Shown: positions 54,199 through 63,945 of the stretch, piece after piece
Layout of the letters: each line of letters opens with the position of its first letter
Numbering within the stretch: position 1 is the first letter of the stretch
Assembly (NCBI RefSeq): GCF_014643735.1
Contig: NZ_BMKA01000003.1
Span: 124,001-188,000, forward strand
Source: Neptunicoccus cionae
GTDB lineage: Bacteria > Pseudomonadota > Alphaproteobacteria > Rhodobacterales > Rhodobacteraceae
Length of the DNA: 64,000 nucleotides
Direction of reading: 5' to 3'
Program-made: the position numbers and the translations under genes
Notes under the pieces: model-generated
Databases searched by the model: none
What the model saw: only the letters and a program-made list of their open reading frames with translations
Told to the model about the DNA's origin: nothing

Positions 54199-54354
54199 GG
54201 GCATATCCTTAGCGCCACCTGTACCAGAGGCAATCCAAAAGCGAGGAGCGGAGCCCTGGCACAGTAAAAATCCCCATTCAGCCTTTGACAACCCTCTTGC
54301 TCTATGGCAGTTGGCTGCGATACTCGCAAAAACAGTGTACCAAGGGGTTATCCA

Positions 54355-54693
54355 ATGGCAAAAGAAGAATGGGGAGTGAAACGCGTTTGCCCTGAAACCG
54401 GCAAGCGTTTCTACGATCTCGGCAAAGACCCGGTCGTCAGCCCCTACACCGGGAAAGAATATCCTCTGTCCCAGTTCGTGTCCGACAAGTCCAAAACGTC
54501 CATGGCCGACAAAGAAGACAAATCCGCGATCAAGAAAGCCACCGAGGCTGAAGAATCCGATGATCTCGATGTGCTCGATGATGACGACGACGTGGATGTG
54601 GATCTGGGCGATGACGTGCTCGAAGATGACGACGACGAGACCGTTCCGCTGGAAGAAATTGCGGATGTTGCATCTTCGGATGACGATAGCTGA
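54355..54693 (+). CDS. TIGR02300 (FYDLN acid) family protein
   Basis: This 112-residue protein has a compact N-terminal part with the family motif RFYDLGKDPVVSPYTGKEYP (about residues 18-37) and a very acidic C-terminal tail of Asp and Glu. The family is found in alphaproteobacteria and its function is unknown. AAGGGG precedes the ATG at 54355; the in-frame extension to 54304 is unlikely. A tRNA gene follows 75 bp downstream. Confidence 0.9.
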   Translation: MAKEEWGVKRVCPETGKRFYDLGKDPVVSPYTGKEYPLSQFVSDKSKTSMADKEDKSAIKKATEAEESDDLDVLDDDDDVDVDLGDDVLEDDDDETVPLEEIADVASSDDDS

Positions 54694-54768
54694 AAAAAAA
54701 TGGATTTTCCGCTTGCACCTGCAAGCGGGTTTTCCTAAACACCACAGGCGCACTGCAGAGTGCGCATC

Positions 54769-54844
54769 GGGGCCTTAGCTCAGCTGGGAGAGCGCTTCGC
54801 TGGCAGCGAAGAGGTCAGGAGTTCGATCCTCCTAGGCTCCACCA
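54769..54844 (+). tRNA. tRNA-Ala (anticodon GGC)
   Basis: The 76-nt sequence folds into a full cloverleaf. The acceptor stem GGGGCCT pairs with AGGCTCC (one G-T pair), with TTCGATC in the T loop and a CCA end encoded at 54842-54844. The anticodon loop CTGGCAG places GGC at 54802-54804, reading alanine GCC/GCU codons. Confidence 0.96.
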
Positions 54845-55093
54845 AAACTTTCTTACATTTATGTTTGTTTTGCGTGGGTTACGGAGAAATCCGACCCGCC
54901 CCCGATGTTCGGGGCATTATTGGCACTGCGCAACATTCGCGCAGAAGCAGATCGGATTTTCGCTGGTCGCGGATCGGTACTTTTGCCTGTTCATTCAGGC
55001 GGCTCCGCTAACCCACAGCTAAATCGATCAGACGAATCCCCCTCCCCTTCAGCCCCAAGTTTGGCCAGTGTTCCACACATCTGCGCCCGTCTT
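54845..55093. other. Intergenic region downstream of tRNA-Ala
   Basis: No convincing gene is present. Two hairpins are visible: a GGGT-CGGA stem capped by a GAAA tetraloop (about 54876-54897) and CCCCGA/TCGGGG (54900-54914). The rest is unstructured by eye, and no direct repeat of the tRNA 3' end was found. Confidence 0.5.
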
Positions 55094-55936
55094 CTAATGC
55101 GGCGATTCTTCCAGCATCCAGTCCCGAAACACCATCGCGGTTGTGTTGCGCGGATCGGCACGCAGGTAATACCCCTCCTGTGATGGTGCGATATGGGAAT
55201 CGGCCAGCACGAGCGTTCCAGAGTCCAGCGCGGGTTGGGACAGTGCCTCGCTCACTAGGGCCACACCGTTGCCATGCACCGCCATGTTGAGCGCGGCACC
55301 AAAGGAATCCACATAGATTCGCGGCGCAAGGTCCAAATTCCGTCCCTCTTGCCAATTTTTCCATCCCGAAGACGTGCCGACAGCCTCGATCAGGGGCAGA
55401 CGCTCCAGCGGCCCGTCCAATGCAGGGGACTTCATCGCCACCAGCCCGTTTGGTTCCAACAGCACAGCCCCCTGACCGAATTGTTTTTCCGATCCGAAAG
55501 GAATTTCCACATCCGCGCTAATTGAATTAAAATCATCCGGCCAAATCGTGCTGAGAAACCGGAAACGCACATCAGGATGGCGCATCCTGAATGTCGCGAG
55601 TCGCGGCGCAATAAACCACTGCGCCACCGTTACCGAGGTCGCAATCGTCAGCAGGTTCTGCGTTGTACCGATCTCAAACGATCGCGCCGCTGCCCCCAGT
55701 GTTTCGAGCGCTGATGTCACCTGCGGCATCAGCTTGCGCCCGTCATCTGTGATCATCAAGCCTCTCGCTTGGCGCACAAAAAGCGCCACCCCAAGGCGGC
55801 TTTCCAATGATTTCACCTGCTGGCTGACAGCGGATTGAGTCATGCCGATTTCTTCAGCAGCGGCGGTAAAACTCAGGTGGCGGGCGGCGGCCTCGAACGC
55901 GCGAAACCACGTCAACGGCGGCAGGGATTTTGCCAT
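55094..55936 (-). CDS. LysR family transcriptional regulator (GcvA-like)
   Basis: This DNA-binding activator of about 280 residues has an N-terminal helix-turn-helix (residues 3-62, FEAAARHLSFTAAAEEIGMTQSAVSQQVKSLESRLG) and a periplasmic-binding-like effector domain (about 88-280). The start at 55936 fits the usual LysR N-terminus; an ATG at 55951 is also possible. It is transcribed away from the flavin-monooxygenase cluster with about 109 bp between them, the classic arrangement for a LysR protein that controls its divergent neighbour. Confidence 0.9.
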   Translation of the reverse strand: MAKSLPPLTWFRAFEAAARHLSFTAAAEEIGMTQSAVSQQVKSLESRLGVALFVRQARGLMITDDGRKLMPQVTSALETLGAAARSFEIGTTQNLLTIATSVTVAQWFIAPRLATFRMRHPDVRFRFLSTIWPDDFNSISADVEIPFGSEKQFGQGAVLLEPNGLVAMKSPALDGPLERLPLIEAVGTSSGWKNWQEGRNLDLAPRIYVDSFGAALNMAVHGNGVALVSEALSQPALDSGTLVLADSHIAPSQEGYYLRADPRNTTAMVFRDWMLEESPH

Positions 55937-56044
55937 GGTCAATCCATCCATTAGTAAAGCTAATACCTAAGCCTGCGAATCCTTCGTTTGTCAATTCTCG
56001 GCCATAGCGCGATGATCCTTTCAACGCTTTTAAGGAACATCCCA

Positions 56045-56644
56045 ATGACCCCAGAAATCCGAAAGATCGTCACCTTTGATGAGGAAGTCCTCGTGGAAGG
56101 TTTCAAACCCGCACAAACACCGTGGCGCATGTTTGCCGTGGCGGCTGTGGTGAAAAACCCTTGGGCCGGTCGCTATGTGGAGGATCTGAAACCGGAAATC
56201 ATGGCCTACGGCCCCGTCTTGGGGGAGCTGTTAACAGAGCGGATGATCACGCTGGCCGGATCCGGCGACAATATCGAGGCCTATGGCAAAGCTGCTGTTG
56301 TCGGACTGAACGGAGAGATCGAACACGCATCCGGCCTGATCCACACCCTGCGCTTTGGCAATCACTACCGCGAGGCGGTTGGTGCGAAATCCTACCTTGC
56401 ATTCACCAACACACGCGGCGGGGCCAACGCGCCGATTGCCGTGCCGCTGATGGATAAAAACGATGCGGGTCGCCGCTCTTATTATCTGACTGTGCAATTC
56501 GCCATCCCTGACGCCCCGCGCGACGATGAAATCGTCGTGGTGCTTGGCGCGGCCACCAGCGGGCGTCCGCACCACCGTATCGGAGACCGCTATCAGGATT
56601 TGAAGGATTTGGGTCATGACCTGGACAATCCGGCCGCGGTCTAA
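56045..56644 (+). CDS. Amino acid synthesis family protein (PF06684, formerly DUF1185)
   Basis: This soluble protein of 199 residues matches the PF06684 family by its overall pattern (EIRKIVTFDEEVLVEGF, AVVGLNGEIEHASGLIHTLRFGNHYREAVGAKSYL, RPHHRIGDRYQDL). Structural work on this family found a chorismate-mutase-like fold and proposed a role in amino acid metabolism; the reaction is unknown. The ATG at 56045 has AAGGAA upstream. It is the first gene of the LysR-divergent cluster, and its stop lies 29 bp inside the next gene. Confidence 0.85.
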   Translation: MTPEIRKIVTFDEEVLVEGFKPAQTPWRMFAVAAVVKNPWAGRYVEDLKPEIMAYGPVLGELLTERMITLAGSGDNIEAYGKAAVVGLNGEIEHASGLIHTLRFGNHYREAVGAKSYLAFTNTRGGANAPIAVPLMDKNDAGRRSYYLTVQFAIPDAPRDDEIVVVLGAATSGRPHHRIGDRYQDLKDLGHDLDNPAAV

Positions 56645-57389
56645 AATCGGCGCTCTGGCGGCGATCACCGCAGGAGAAGGCCCGCTTGTGGTGCTGATCC
56701 ACGGCGTTGGTTTACGCGCAGAGGCTTGGGGCGCACAGATTGACGCGCTCGCCAAAAGCCACCGCGTTGTTGCGGTGGATATGCCGGGCCACGGGAAAAG
56801 CGCGCGATTGGCGGGCACCCCGACACTCGCGGCGTATACCGACCGGATTGCAGAAGTGATCGACGGGCCGGCCACGGTGATCGGCCACTCTTTCGGAGCG
56901 ATGATCGCGCTTGATCTGGCGATCCGGTATCGGGCCAAGGTTTCGCGTTTGGCAGCGCTGAACGCGATCTACCACCGCAGCCCGCAAGCACGCCAGGCCG
57001 TTCTTGCCCGTGCAGACAGTCTGGACGGTGAAAGCCACGCCGATCCGGCAGGGCCTCTCGAACGGTGGTTCGGACCTACCGCATCCACGGCACGATCGGC
57101 TTGCGAAGTCTGGCTGCGGGACGCTGATCCGGCGGGCTACCGTGATGCCTACCGCGTTTTTGCGCAGGAGAACGGAGCGCAGGACGATTATCTGCGATCC
57201 CTGCCCTGTCCGGCGCTGTTCCTGACGGGTGGGCAGGAACCGAATTCCACGCCTGCCATGTCGCAACAAATGGCGGCTTTGGTCCCGCACGGTCGGGCGG
57301 AAATCTTGCCAGATGCGGCACATATGGCCCCGATGACCCACGGGGATGACGTGAACAGAATTTTAACCGATTTCATGAAGGAGGCGTAG
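56616..57389 (+). CDS. Alpha/beta hydrolase
   Basis: This 257-residue alpha/beta-fold hydrolase has the nucleophile elbow GHSFG (S92), oxyanion-hole region HGVGL and the catalytic histidine H236 in DAAHMAP. The substrate is unknown, and an ester, amide or C-C bond cleavage is possible. The start overlaps the preceding gene by 29 bp, and the next gene begins 2 bp after its stop, with its AAGGAGG inside this gene's last codons. Confidence 0.9.
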   Translation: MTWTIRPRSKIGALAAITAGEGPLVVLIHGVGLRAEAWGAQIDALAKSHRVVAVDMPGHGKSARLAGTPTLAAYTDRIAEVIDGPATVIGHSFGAMIALDLAIRYRAKVSRLAALNAIYHRSPQARQAVLARADSLDGESHADPAGPLERWFGPTASTARSACEVWLRDADPAGYRDAYRVFAQENGAQDDYLRSLPCPALFLTGGQEPNSTPAMSQQMAALVPHGRAEILPDAAHMAPMTHGDDVNRILTDFMKEA

Positions 57390-57391
57390 CG

Positions 57392-57886
57392 ATGCAAACC
57401 ATCGACCCGAAAGAATTGCGTGTAGCCTTTAGCAGCTACCCCACCGGCGTCACCGTGGTGACGGCACGGCGCGCTGACGGCACGCCGGTCGGTTTTACCG
57501 CCAATTCTTTTTCTTCTGTATCGCTCGACCCGCCGCTTTTGCTGGTTTGTCCGGGCAAATTCCTCTCAAGCTATTCAGCTTTCGCCGAATGCACCCGTTT
57601 TGCGGTCAACGTGCTGGCACAGGGGCAAGATGACATCGCGGATGTTTTCGCCCGCTCCAAAGGCGACCGTTTTGCGCAAGTGGCCCACCGGATTGACGCC
57701 CACGGGCTGCCGCTGATCAATAATGCCGCCGCGCAGTTTTCCTGCCAGACCCACCGGTCGATCCCGATGGGAGACCACAGCATTCTGATCGGTCAGGTGT
57801 TGGAGTTCACCCAGAACGACCCGCTTGGCCTTGGCTATGGCGGCGGTCGTTACCTCAACCTCGCCCCGCAACTCGCAGCAGAATAA
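57392..57886 (+). CDS. Flavin reductase family protein
   Basis: This 164-residue protein with a FMN-binding split-barrel fold has the family segments FSSYPTGVTVVTARRADGTPVGFTANSFSSVSLDPPLLLVC and CTRFAVNVLAQGQ. It probably supplies reduced FMN to the luciferase-like monooxygenase encoded next, as in typical two-component flavin monooxygenases. It starts 2 bp after the hydrolase stop with a strong AAGGAGG. Confidence 0.92.
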   Translation: MQTIDPKELRVAFSSYPTGVTVVTARRADGTPVGFTANSFSSVSLDPPLLLVCPGKFLSSYSAFAECTRFAVNVLAQGQDDIADVFARSKGDRFAQVAHRIDAHGLPLINNAAAQFSCQTHRSIPMGDHSILIGQVLEFTQNDPLGLGYGGGRYLNLAPQLAAE

Positions 57887-57910
57887 ACCGTTTCGTAAAG
57901 GACGCACCCG

Positions 57911-58945
57911 ATGGATTTTTCGCTTTTCGCGCATATGGAACGCATCACACCGCAGCAGACCCACCGCAGCCTGCGGGACGAGCTGATCTCGCTGGCTAAG
58001 ATGGCTGATAGCGGGGGCATGCGGGCGATCTGGACCGGCGAGCATCACGGCATGGATTTCACCATCGCGCCCAACCCGTTCCTCACACTTGTGGACCTAA
58101 GCCACCACACCAAGAACCTGCGTCTTGGGACCGGCACGGTCGTGGCCCCCTTCTGGCACCCCATCAAGCTGGCCGGAGAAGCCGCTGCCGCTGATCTGAT
58201 CACCGACGGGCGTATCGAACTTGGCATCGCGCGGGGTGCTTATTCCTATGAATACGAGCGGCTTCACCCGGGACTGGACGCTTGGGAGGCTGGCCAAAGG
58301 ATGCGCGAGACCGCACCATTGCTGCGCCCGCTCTGGGAGGGCGACTGTGCCCATGACGGAGAGTTCTTCCAGTTCCCGTCAACCACCTCCGCCCCCAAAC
58401 CGCTGCAACTAGACGGCCCGCCGATCTGGATCGCCGCGCGGGACATTAACAGCCACAGTTTTGGCGTGGAAAACGGGTTCAACATTCAGGTGACACCGCT
58501 TTGGCAGGGGATGGGCGAAATCAAAAGCCTGATGGAGAAATTCAACGAGGCTTGCACCGCCCACAATAGTCCGCGCCCCAAAATCATGCTGCTGCATCAC
58601 ACCTATGTGGCCTCTGATGACGCAGACACAGCGCAGGCTGCCAAAGACCTGTCGCAGTTTTACAACTACTTTGGCGCGTGGTTCAAAAACCAGCGCCCCG
58701 TGCATCAAGGGTTGATCGAAACCCTGTCAGAGGATGAAATGGCGGCGAACACAATGATGAGCCCCGAAAACATGCAACGCGACCTGACCATAGGCACCGC
58801 GCAAGAAGTGATAGACCAGATCAAGCGCTATGAGGATCTGGGCTACGATGAATACGCCTTCTGGATCGATAGCGGCATGGATTTCGCCCGCAAGCGCGCG
58901 TCCCTTGCGCGGTTTATTGACGATGTAATGCCAGCTTTCGCTTAA
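57911..58945 (+). CDS. LLM class flavin-dependent monooxygenase
   Basis: This 344-residue bacterial luciferase-like TIM-barrel protein contains AIWTGEHHGMDFTIAPNPF, LRLGTGTVVAPFWHPIKLAGEAAAADLITDGRIELGIARGAY and the C-terminal IGTAQEVIDQIKRYEDLGYDEYAFW. Members use reduced FMN from a partner reductase to insert oxygen, for example into ring, sulfonate or amine substrates. The partner is most likely the preceding flavin reductase. AAGGA precedes the ATG. The substrate is not predictable from sequence. Confidence 0.92.
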   Translation: MDFSLFAHMERITPQQTHRSLRDELISLAKMADSGGMRAIWTGEHHGMDFTIAPNPFLTLVDLSHHTKNLRLGTGTVVAPFWHPIKLAGEAAAADLITDGRIELGIARGAYSYEYERLHPGLDAWEAGQRMRETAPLLRPLWEGDCAHDGEFFQFPSTTSAPKPLQLDGPPIWIAARDINSHSFGVENGFNIQVTPLWQGMGEIKSLMEKFNEACTAHNSPRPKIMLLHHTYVASDDADTAQAAKDLSQFYNYFGAWFKNQRPVHQGLIETLSEDEMAANTMMSPENMQRDLTIGTAQEVIDQIKRYEDLGYDEYAFWIDSGMDFARKRASLARFIDDVMPAFA

Positions 58946-58953
58946 GGATTAAG

Positions 58954-60432
58954 ATGACCGATCTCCCCCATTTCCAGCTTTATATCGATGGCAGCTTCAC
59001 CGAAGGACAGGATGGGCAGGTTCTACGCTCCAAAAATCCGGCCACGGGTGTGGATTGGGCGAGCTTTGCCTGCGCCAATCCTGCGGATGTAGACCGCGCA
59101 GTCAGCGCGGCGCGGCGCGTGCTGGACGATCCCACATGGCGCGATATGACCCAGACCCGACGGGGCAAGCTGCTCTATCGTTTGGCAGAATTGATAGAGG
59201 AAAACGCCCAAGCGCTTGGCCGATTAGAGACCACGGACAGTGGCAAGCTGCTGGCTGAAACCGCCAGCCAGACCGGATATGTGGGTGATTATTACCGCTA
59301 TTATGCAGGGCTTGCAGATAAGATCGAGGGCGCGGTGCTGCCCATCGACAAGCCCGATATGCACGTATTTACCCGCCGCGAACCCATCGGCGTGGTGGTG
59401 GCCGTGGTGCCGTGGAATGCGCAGATGTTCCTGACGGCAACAAAACTGGGTCCGGCACTGGCGGCGGGGTGTTCGGTGGTGCTGAAAGCATCCGAAATTG
59501 CACCCGCGCCGATGCTGGAGTTTGCAAAACTGGTGGATCAGGCTGGCTTTCCTGCGGGTGTGGTGTCGGTCATCACCGGGGATGCGGAAAACTGCGCCAT
59601 TCCGTTGACCCGTCACAAGGATGTGGACCGGATCGCCTTTACCGGCGGGCCGGACACAGCGCGCCATGTGGTGCGCAATTCGGCTGAAAACTTCGCTGTG
59701 ACCTCGCTTGAACTGGGCGGTAAATCCCCGATCCTTGTGTTTGAGGATGCGGATCTGGATAGTGCGGCGAACGGGCTGATCGCAGGCAATTTCGGCGCTT
59801 CGGGGCAAAGCTGCGTTGCAGGATCGCGCGGGTTGGTGCAGCGCTCTGTCCTAAAAGAGCTGATCGCGCGGATCGCAAAAGCAAGCGAGGGTATCACCGT
59901 TGGCGACCCGCTGGCGGCGGACACCCATGTCGGCCCGCTGTGTACCCGCGCGCAGATAGAGAATATCACCGCGACGTTGGATAAAGCCCGCGATCAGGGG
60001 GCAGAAATCCACTTTGGCGGCGCACCGCTGGACCGCGCCGGAAATTATATGGCGCCAACACTGGTGGAATGCGGCGATCACAGCATCGAAACGCTGAACA
60101 CCGAACTGTTCGGCCCCGTCATGTCGCTACTGGCGTTTGACACCGAAGAAGAGGCAATCGCGCTGGCCAACAGCACTCCTTTCGGACTCGGCTCTGGCGT
60201 GTTTACCCGGAACCTTGCCCGTGCCCACAGGGTGTCGGAGCGGTTGAAAGCGGGGATTTGCTGGGTAAACACCTACCGCGCCGTATCACCCATCGCGCCC
60301 TTTGGCGGGTCCAACCATTCAGGCTATGGCCGCGAGGCTGGCTTAGACGCAATACACGATTATACCCGTACGAAAACCACATGGATCAACACATCAGATG
60401 CGCCGATGGCCAACCCTTTTGTGATGCGTTGA
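58954..60432 (+). CDS. Aldehyde dehydrogenase
   Basis: This 492-residue NAD(P)-dependent aldehyde dehydrogenase has the catalytic cysteine C287 (GASGQSCVAGSR) and the general base E253 (SLELGGKSP). The cofactor region VVPWNAQMFLTATKLGPALAAGCSVVLKASE is present. It begins 8 bp after the monooxygenase stop with AAGGA upstream. It would oxidise an aldehyde released by the upstream enzymes and is the last gene of the cluster; it converges with the MFS gene. Confidence 0.94.
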   Translation: MTDLPHFQLYIDGSFTEGQDGQVLRSKNPATGVDWASFACANPADVDRAVSAARRVLDDPTWRDMTQTRRGKLLYRLAELIEENAQALGRLETTDSGKLLAETASQTGYVGDYYRYYAGLADKIEGAVLPIDKPDMHVFTRREPIGVVVAVVPWNAQMFLTATKLGPALAAGCSVVLKASEIAPAPMLEFAKLVDQAGFPAGVVSVITGDAENCAIPLTRHKDVDRIAFTGGPDTARHVVRNSAENFAVTSLELGGKSPILVFEDADLDSAANGLIAGNFGASGQSCVAGSRGLVQRSVLKELIARIAKASEGITVGDPLAADTHVGPLCTRAQIENITATLDKARDQGAEIHFGGAPLDRAGNYMAPTLVECGDHSIETLNTELFGPVMSLLAFDTEEEAIALANSTPFGLGSGVFTRNLARAHRVSERLKAGICWVNTYRAVSPIAPFGGSNHSGYGREAGLDAIHDYTRTKTTWINTSDAPMANPFVMR

Positions 60433-60440
60433 ACAGCCTG

Positions 60441-61646
60441 CTACCCGTCTTGTTGCACCTCTGATAGGCGGCTTCCGACAAACACCGCCGCGCCGCTTAG
60501 CGCTGCCATGATCCCCAGCACCAGTTGTGGTCCGGCGGCGTCTGCGATCACGCCAAAGATGCCGCCCGCCAGCAGCAGTGCGCCGATCATCGTATTGGAC
60601 AGCGCCGTGTAGACCGGTTTGCGGTCATGGCTGTCCATGTCGGTCAGATGGGTTTTGCGCCCTGCCCGCGCCCCCTGATAGGCGATCTGGGCGAAGAAGA
60701 CATAGGCCGCGATCAGCCAACCTCCGCCCCCCATTCCAAACAGGCCACCAACCGCGGCGAGTGCGAAGATCACACCGGACACGCCCCCCGCAACCATCAG
60801 GGTCTGGCGGCTGGAGTAATCGGCGAAGGTGCCCCACAGGTAGGACGACACAATGGATGCGATGGAGGATGCAAGGATCAGCAGCCCAAGATTGCCAAAG
60901 CCGCTTTCGCTCTCCCCGCCGCCAAGCATGATCAGGAAAGGCGGCGCCAGCGCTGTAGAGATAAGCAAGGCGCGGGTGGCGATGTACGTACGAAACTCGC
61001 TATCCTCACGCAGGGGTTGGCTTAGCCCTTTCAAGGATTGCTCTGCATCCTTCGAAGTTTCGGCTTCCGGTTCGTCGAGCGTGGTAAAGATAAAGGACGC
61101 CAGCAGCCAGAGCCCTCCGGCCAGTGCAATGGCAATTGCGATCACAGCGGGGTCTCGTGGCAGGATTTGAAAGCTCAGCAATAAAGCAAACACAAAAACC
61201 ACGACCGCCGACAGGGTTCCGGCAAGGCCTGACACCCGCCCCCGACGCCCCTTTTCAACCGTGCGGGCGAGAATATCCTTGAAGCTGGCAGAACAGACCG
61301 ACCGCGCCACCGCAAGAACCGCAAGGCAGAGCAGGATCGCCCAACCCGCCGCCGCACCTTCCAACAGGATCGCCGCTGCGGCCATTCCGAATGCCGCCAA
61401 CCCTTGAACAGCGGCGCCACCCGCCCAGAAATATTTGCGAAGATGGCGGCGCTCCAGCATTCGGGCGAATAACAATTGTGGAAATAACGAACCGGATTCG
61501 CGCACCGGCACCAGAAAGCCGATCAGATACCCCGGCGCACCGAGCGCGTTTAGCAACCACGCAAGCACAAGTTTCGGATTGATTAGCCCATCGGCCGTTT
61601 TGGTCAGGGCCAGCGCGCTGACGTGGGTGATAAATGCTTTGTTCAT
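60441..61646 (-). CDS. MFS transporter
   Basis: This major facilitator superfamily permease (401 residues) has about eleven or twelve hydrophobic segments and a central loop around residues 195-220 rich in charged residues. The usual family A motif is weak. It most resembles uncharacterised alphaproteobacterial MFS proteins. The ATG at 61646 is chosen because the membrane part starts shortly after; the longer frame to 61742 begins upstream in the icd terminator. A role with the neighbouring catabolic cluster is possible but unproven. Confidence 0.82.
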   Translation of the reverse strand: MNKAFITHVSALALTKTADGLINPKLVLAWLLNALGAPGYLIGFLVPVRESGSLFPQLLFARMLERRHLRKYFWAGGAAVQGLAAFGMAAAAILLEGAAAGWAILLCLAVLAVARSVCSASFKDILARTVEKGRRGRVSGLAGTLSAVVVFVFALLLSFQILPRDPAVIAIAIALAGGLWLLASFIFTTLDEPEAETSKDAEQSLKGLSQPLREDSEFRTYIATRALLISTALAPPFLIMLGGGESESGFGNLGLLILASSIASIVSSYLWGTFADYSSRQTLMVAGGVSGVIFALAAVGGLFGMGGGGWLIAAYVFFAQIAYQGARAGRKTHLTDMDSHDRKPVYTALSNTMIGALLLAGGIFGVIADAAGPQLVLGIMAALSGAAVFVGSRLSEVQQDG

Positions 61647-61701
61647 GTAGCGGATATATGCCGAACTGCGACAGCCGCCAGAAAAAAGCTCCGGACACGA
61701 A

Positions 61702-61735
61702 AAAGCCGCGCGACGGCATCCCGACGCGCGGCTTT
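61702..61735 (-). terminator. Rho-independent terminator of icd
   Basis: An 11-bp perfect stem (AAAGCCGCGCG with CGCGCGGCTTT) and a 12-nt loop are followed on the minus strand by a T-run (TTTTT). It lies 21 bp after the icd stop and upstream of the MFS gene. Confidence 0.88.
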
Positions 61736-61755
61736 GGATCAAGCGGATTAGCGGC

Positions 61756-63945
61756 TTAGCCGATAATGCTGTTCAGCGTTTCAGATGGACGCATCACCGC
61801 AGCGGTTTTTGCGTCGTCTGTGTGGAAATACCCACCCAGATCAACCGCTTTACCCTGTGCAGCCGCCAGTTCGGAAACGATTTTATCTTCGTTTTCTGCC
61901 AGTGCCTTGGCGATCGGTTCAAAGTGGGACGCCATGTCTGCATCATCACCTTGTGCCGCAAGTGCCTCGGCCCAGTAGCGCGCAAACCAGTAGTGGCTGT
62001 CGCGGTTGTCAGGCTCTCCCACTTTGCGCGAAGGTGAGCGGTCGTTGTCGAGAATACCTTGCGTCGCCGCATCCACAGCTTCGCCCAGAACACGCGCTTT
62101 GGCATTGCCCCGTGCATCCGCAAGGAAGGTCAGGCTTTCGCCCAAGGCACAGAATTCGCCCAGAGAATCCCAGCGCAGGTGGTTTTCTTCCATCAACTGC
62201 TGAACGTGTTTCGGGGCGGACCCGCCAGCACCTGTTTCAAACAGACCGCCGCCGTTCATCAACTTGACGATGGACAACATCTTGGCCGACGTCGCCAGTT
62301 CTAAAATCGGGAACAGGTCTGTCAGGTAATCCCGCAGCACGTTACCGGTGATGGCAATGGTGTTTTCGCCTTTGGTGATGGTTTCAAGGCTGGCACGGGT
62401 GGCTTCGCGCGGGGCCATGATCTCAAACTTGTCGGCAACGCCTTTGGTTTCAAGGATCGGCTTCACATAGGCGATCAGTTCGGCGTCATGGGCGCGGTCC
62501 GCGTCAAGCCAGAAGATCGCGCGGCAACCTTCGGCCTTTTGACGGTCAATCGCGAGGTTCACCCAGTCTTCGATCGGGGCTTTGCGCGCAGAGGCAGAAC
62601 GCCAGATGTCACCAGCTTCAACCTTGTGGCTGTGCAGAACGGTACCATCGTCGAGGATCATCTTCACTGTGCCTGCTTCGGACAGTTCGAATGTGGTCGG
62701 GTGGGAGCCGTACTCTTCCGCCTTTTGCGCCATCAGGCCGATGTTCTGAACCGTACCAGCCGTGGCAGGGTTCAGTTTGCCGTTGGCTTTGAAGAACTTG
62801 ATCGATTCATCGTAAACCGGCGCGTAAGAATTGTCAGGGATCACGCAGTTTGCATCGGATTCCTGCCCATCTGGCCCCCAACCTTTACCACCCGCACGGA
62901 TCAGCGCAGGCATGGAGGCGTCGATGATCACATCGGACGGCACGTGCAGGTTGGTGATGCCTTTGTCGGAATCAACCATGTACATTGGTGGGCGGGAGTC
63001 CATGCAGGCTTTGATGTCGGCCATGATCTCGTCATTGCCAGCAACATTCGCCATCAATGCACCCAGACCGGAGTTCGGGTTCACACCCAGTTCTTTCAGG
63101 GCTTCGCCGTGCTTTTCAAACACCGGCGCAAGGTAGGCTTTTACAGCATGGCCAAAGATGATCGGGTCAGAGACCTTCATCATGGTGGCTTTCATGTGAA
63201 GCGAGAACAGCGTGCCTTCGGCTTTGGTCTTCTCGATCTCATCCGCCAGAAACGCATCCAGTGCAGCCGCGCTCATGTATGTGGCGTCAACCACGGTGCC
63301 AGCCGGATAGGACAGACCGTCCTTCAGAACAGTTTCGCCATTTGCGGTTTCCAGAACGATCTTCGCGCCTGTTTCCTTGTCAAGAGTAGCCGAAACTTCG
63401 TTAGAGAAGAAATCACCGCCCGACATGGACGCAACGCGGGTCTTGCTGTCTGCGGTCCATTCACCCATGCGGTGGGGGTTGTTCTGGGCAAAGCTTTTCA
63501 CCGCTTTGGCCGCACGACGGTCAGAGTTGCCTTCGCGCAGGACAGGGTTCACAGCCGAGCCTTTCAGCGTGTCATATTTTGCGCGAATTTCCTTTTCCGC
63601 GTCGCTGGAAGGCGTTTCTGGATAATCTGGCAGCGCGTACCCTTGTGTCTGAAGCTCTTTCACGGCGGCAACCAGTTGTGGTACCGAAGCCGAGATATTT
63701 GGCAGTTTGATGACATTGGCTTCTGCGGTCTTCACCAGACGGCCCAGCTCTGCGAGATCATCGGACTGGCGTTGGTCCTCTTTCAGATGCTCGGGGAAAG
63801 TTGCCAGAATGCGCCCGGCAAGGCTGATGTCCTTTGTGCCAACGGAAACACCTGCGGCCGCGGCGAATTTCTGGATGATCGGCAGGAAGGATGCGGAAGC
63901 CAGTTCCGGCGCTTCATCCACTTTGGTGTAGATAATATCTGACAT
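61756..63945 (-). CDS. icd: Isocitrate dehydrogenase (NADP+), monomeric type
   Basis: This large single-chain NADP isocitrate dehydrogenase (729 residues) converts isocitrate to 2-oxoglutarate in the TCA cycle. Recognisable blocks include [69 protein letters not shown] and [20 protein letters not shown]. The monomeric type is unrelated in length to the common homodimeric enzyme. GAGAGG precedes the ATG at 63945; the open frame starts at 63978. It supplies the substrate of the SucAB-Lpd complex encoded 12 kb upstream in the window. Confidence 0.95.
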   Translation of the reverse strand: MSDIIYTKVDEAPELASASFLPIIQKFAAAAGVSVGTKDISLAGRILATFPEHLKEDQRQSDDLAELGRLVKTAEANVIKLPNISASVPQLVAAVKELQTQGYALPDYPETPSSDAEKEIRAKYDTLKGSAVNPVLREGNSDRRAAKAVKSFAQNNPHRMGEWTADSKTRVASMSGGDFFSNEVSATLDKETGAKIVLETANGETVLKDGLSYPAGTVVDATYMSAAALDAFLADEIEKTKAEGTLFSLHMKATMMKVSDPIIFGHAVKAYLAPVFEKHGEALKELGVNPNSGLGALMANVAGNDEIMADIKACMDSRPPMYMVDSDKGITNLHVPSDVIIDASMPALIRAGGKGWGPDGQESDANCVIPDNSYAPVYDESIKFFKANGKLNPATAGTVQNIGLMAQKAEEYGSHPTTFELSEAGTVKMILDDGTVLHSHKVEAGDIWRSASARKAPIEDWVNLAIDRQKAEGCRAIFWLDADRAHDAELIAYVKPILETKGVADKFEIMAPREATRASLETITKGENTIAITGNVLRDYLTDLFPILELATSAKMLSIVKLMNGGGLFETGAGGSAPKHVQQLMEENHLRWDSLGEFCALGESLTFLADARGNAKARVLGEAVDAATQGILDNDRSPSRKVGEPDNRDSHYWFARYWAEALAAQGDDADMASHFEPIAKALAENEDKIVSELAAAQGKAVDLGGYFHTDDAKTAAVMRPSETLNSIIG

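Noticed and set aside
54769-54844. tRNA-Ala as an integration site for a mobile element
   Set aside because: No integrase gene, no second copy of the tRNA 3' end and no foreign gene block follow it.
62488-63942. Long plus-strand reading frame (484 codons) opposite icd
   Set aside because: It is antisense to a conserved isocitrate dehydrogenase; its composition is only the complement of the real gene.
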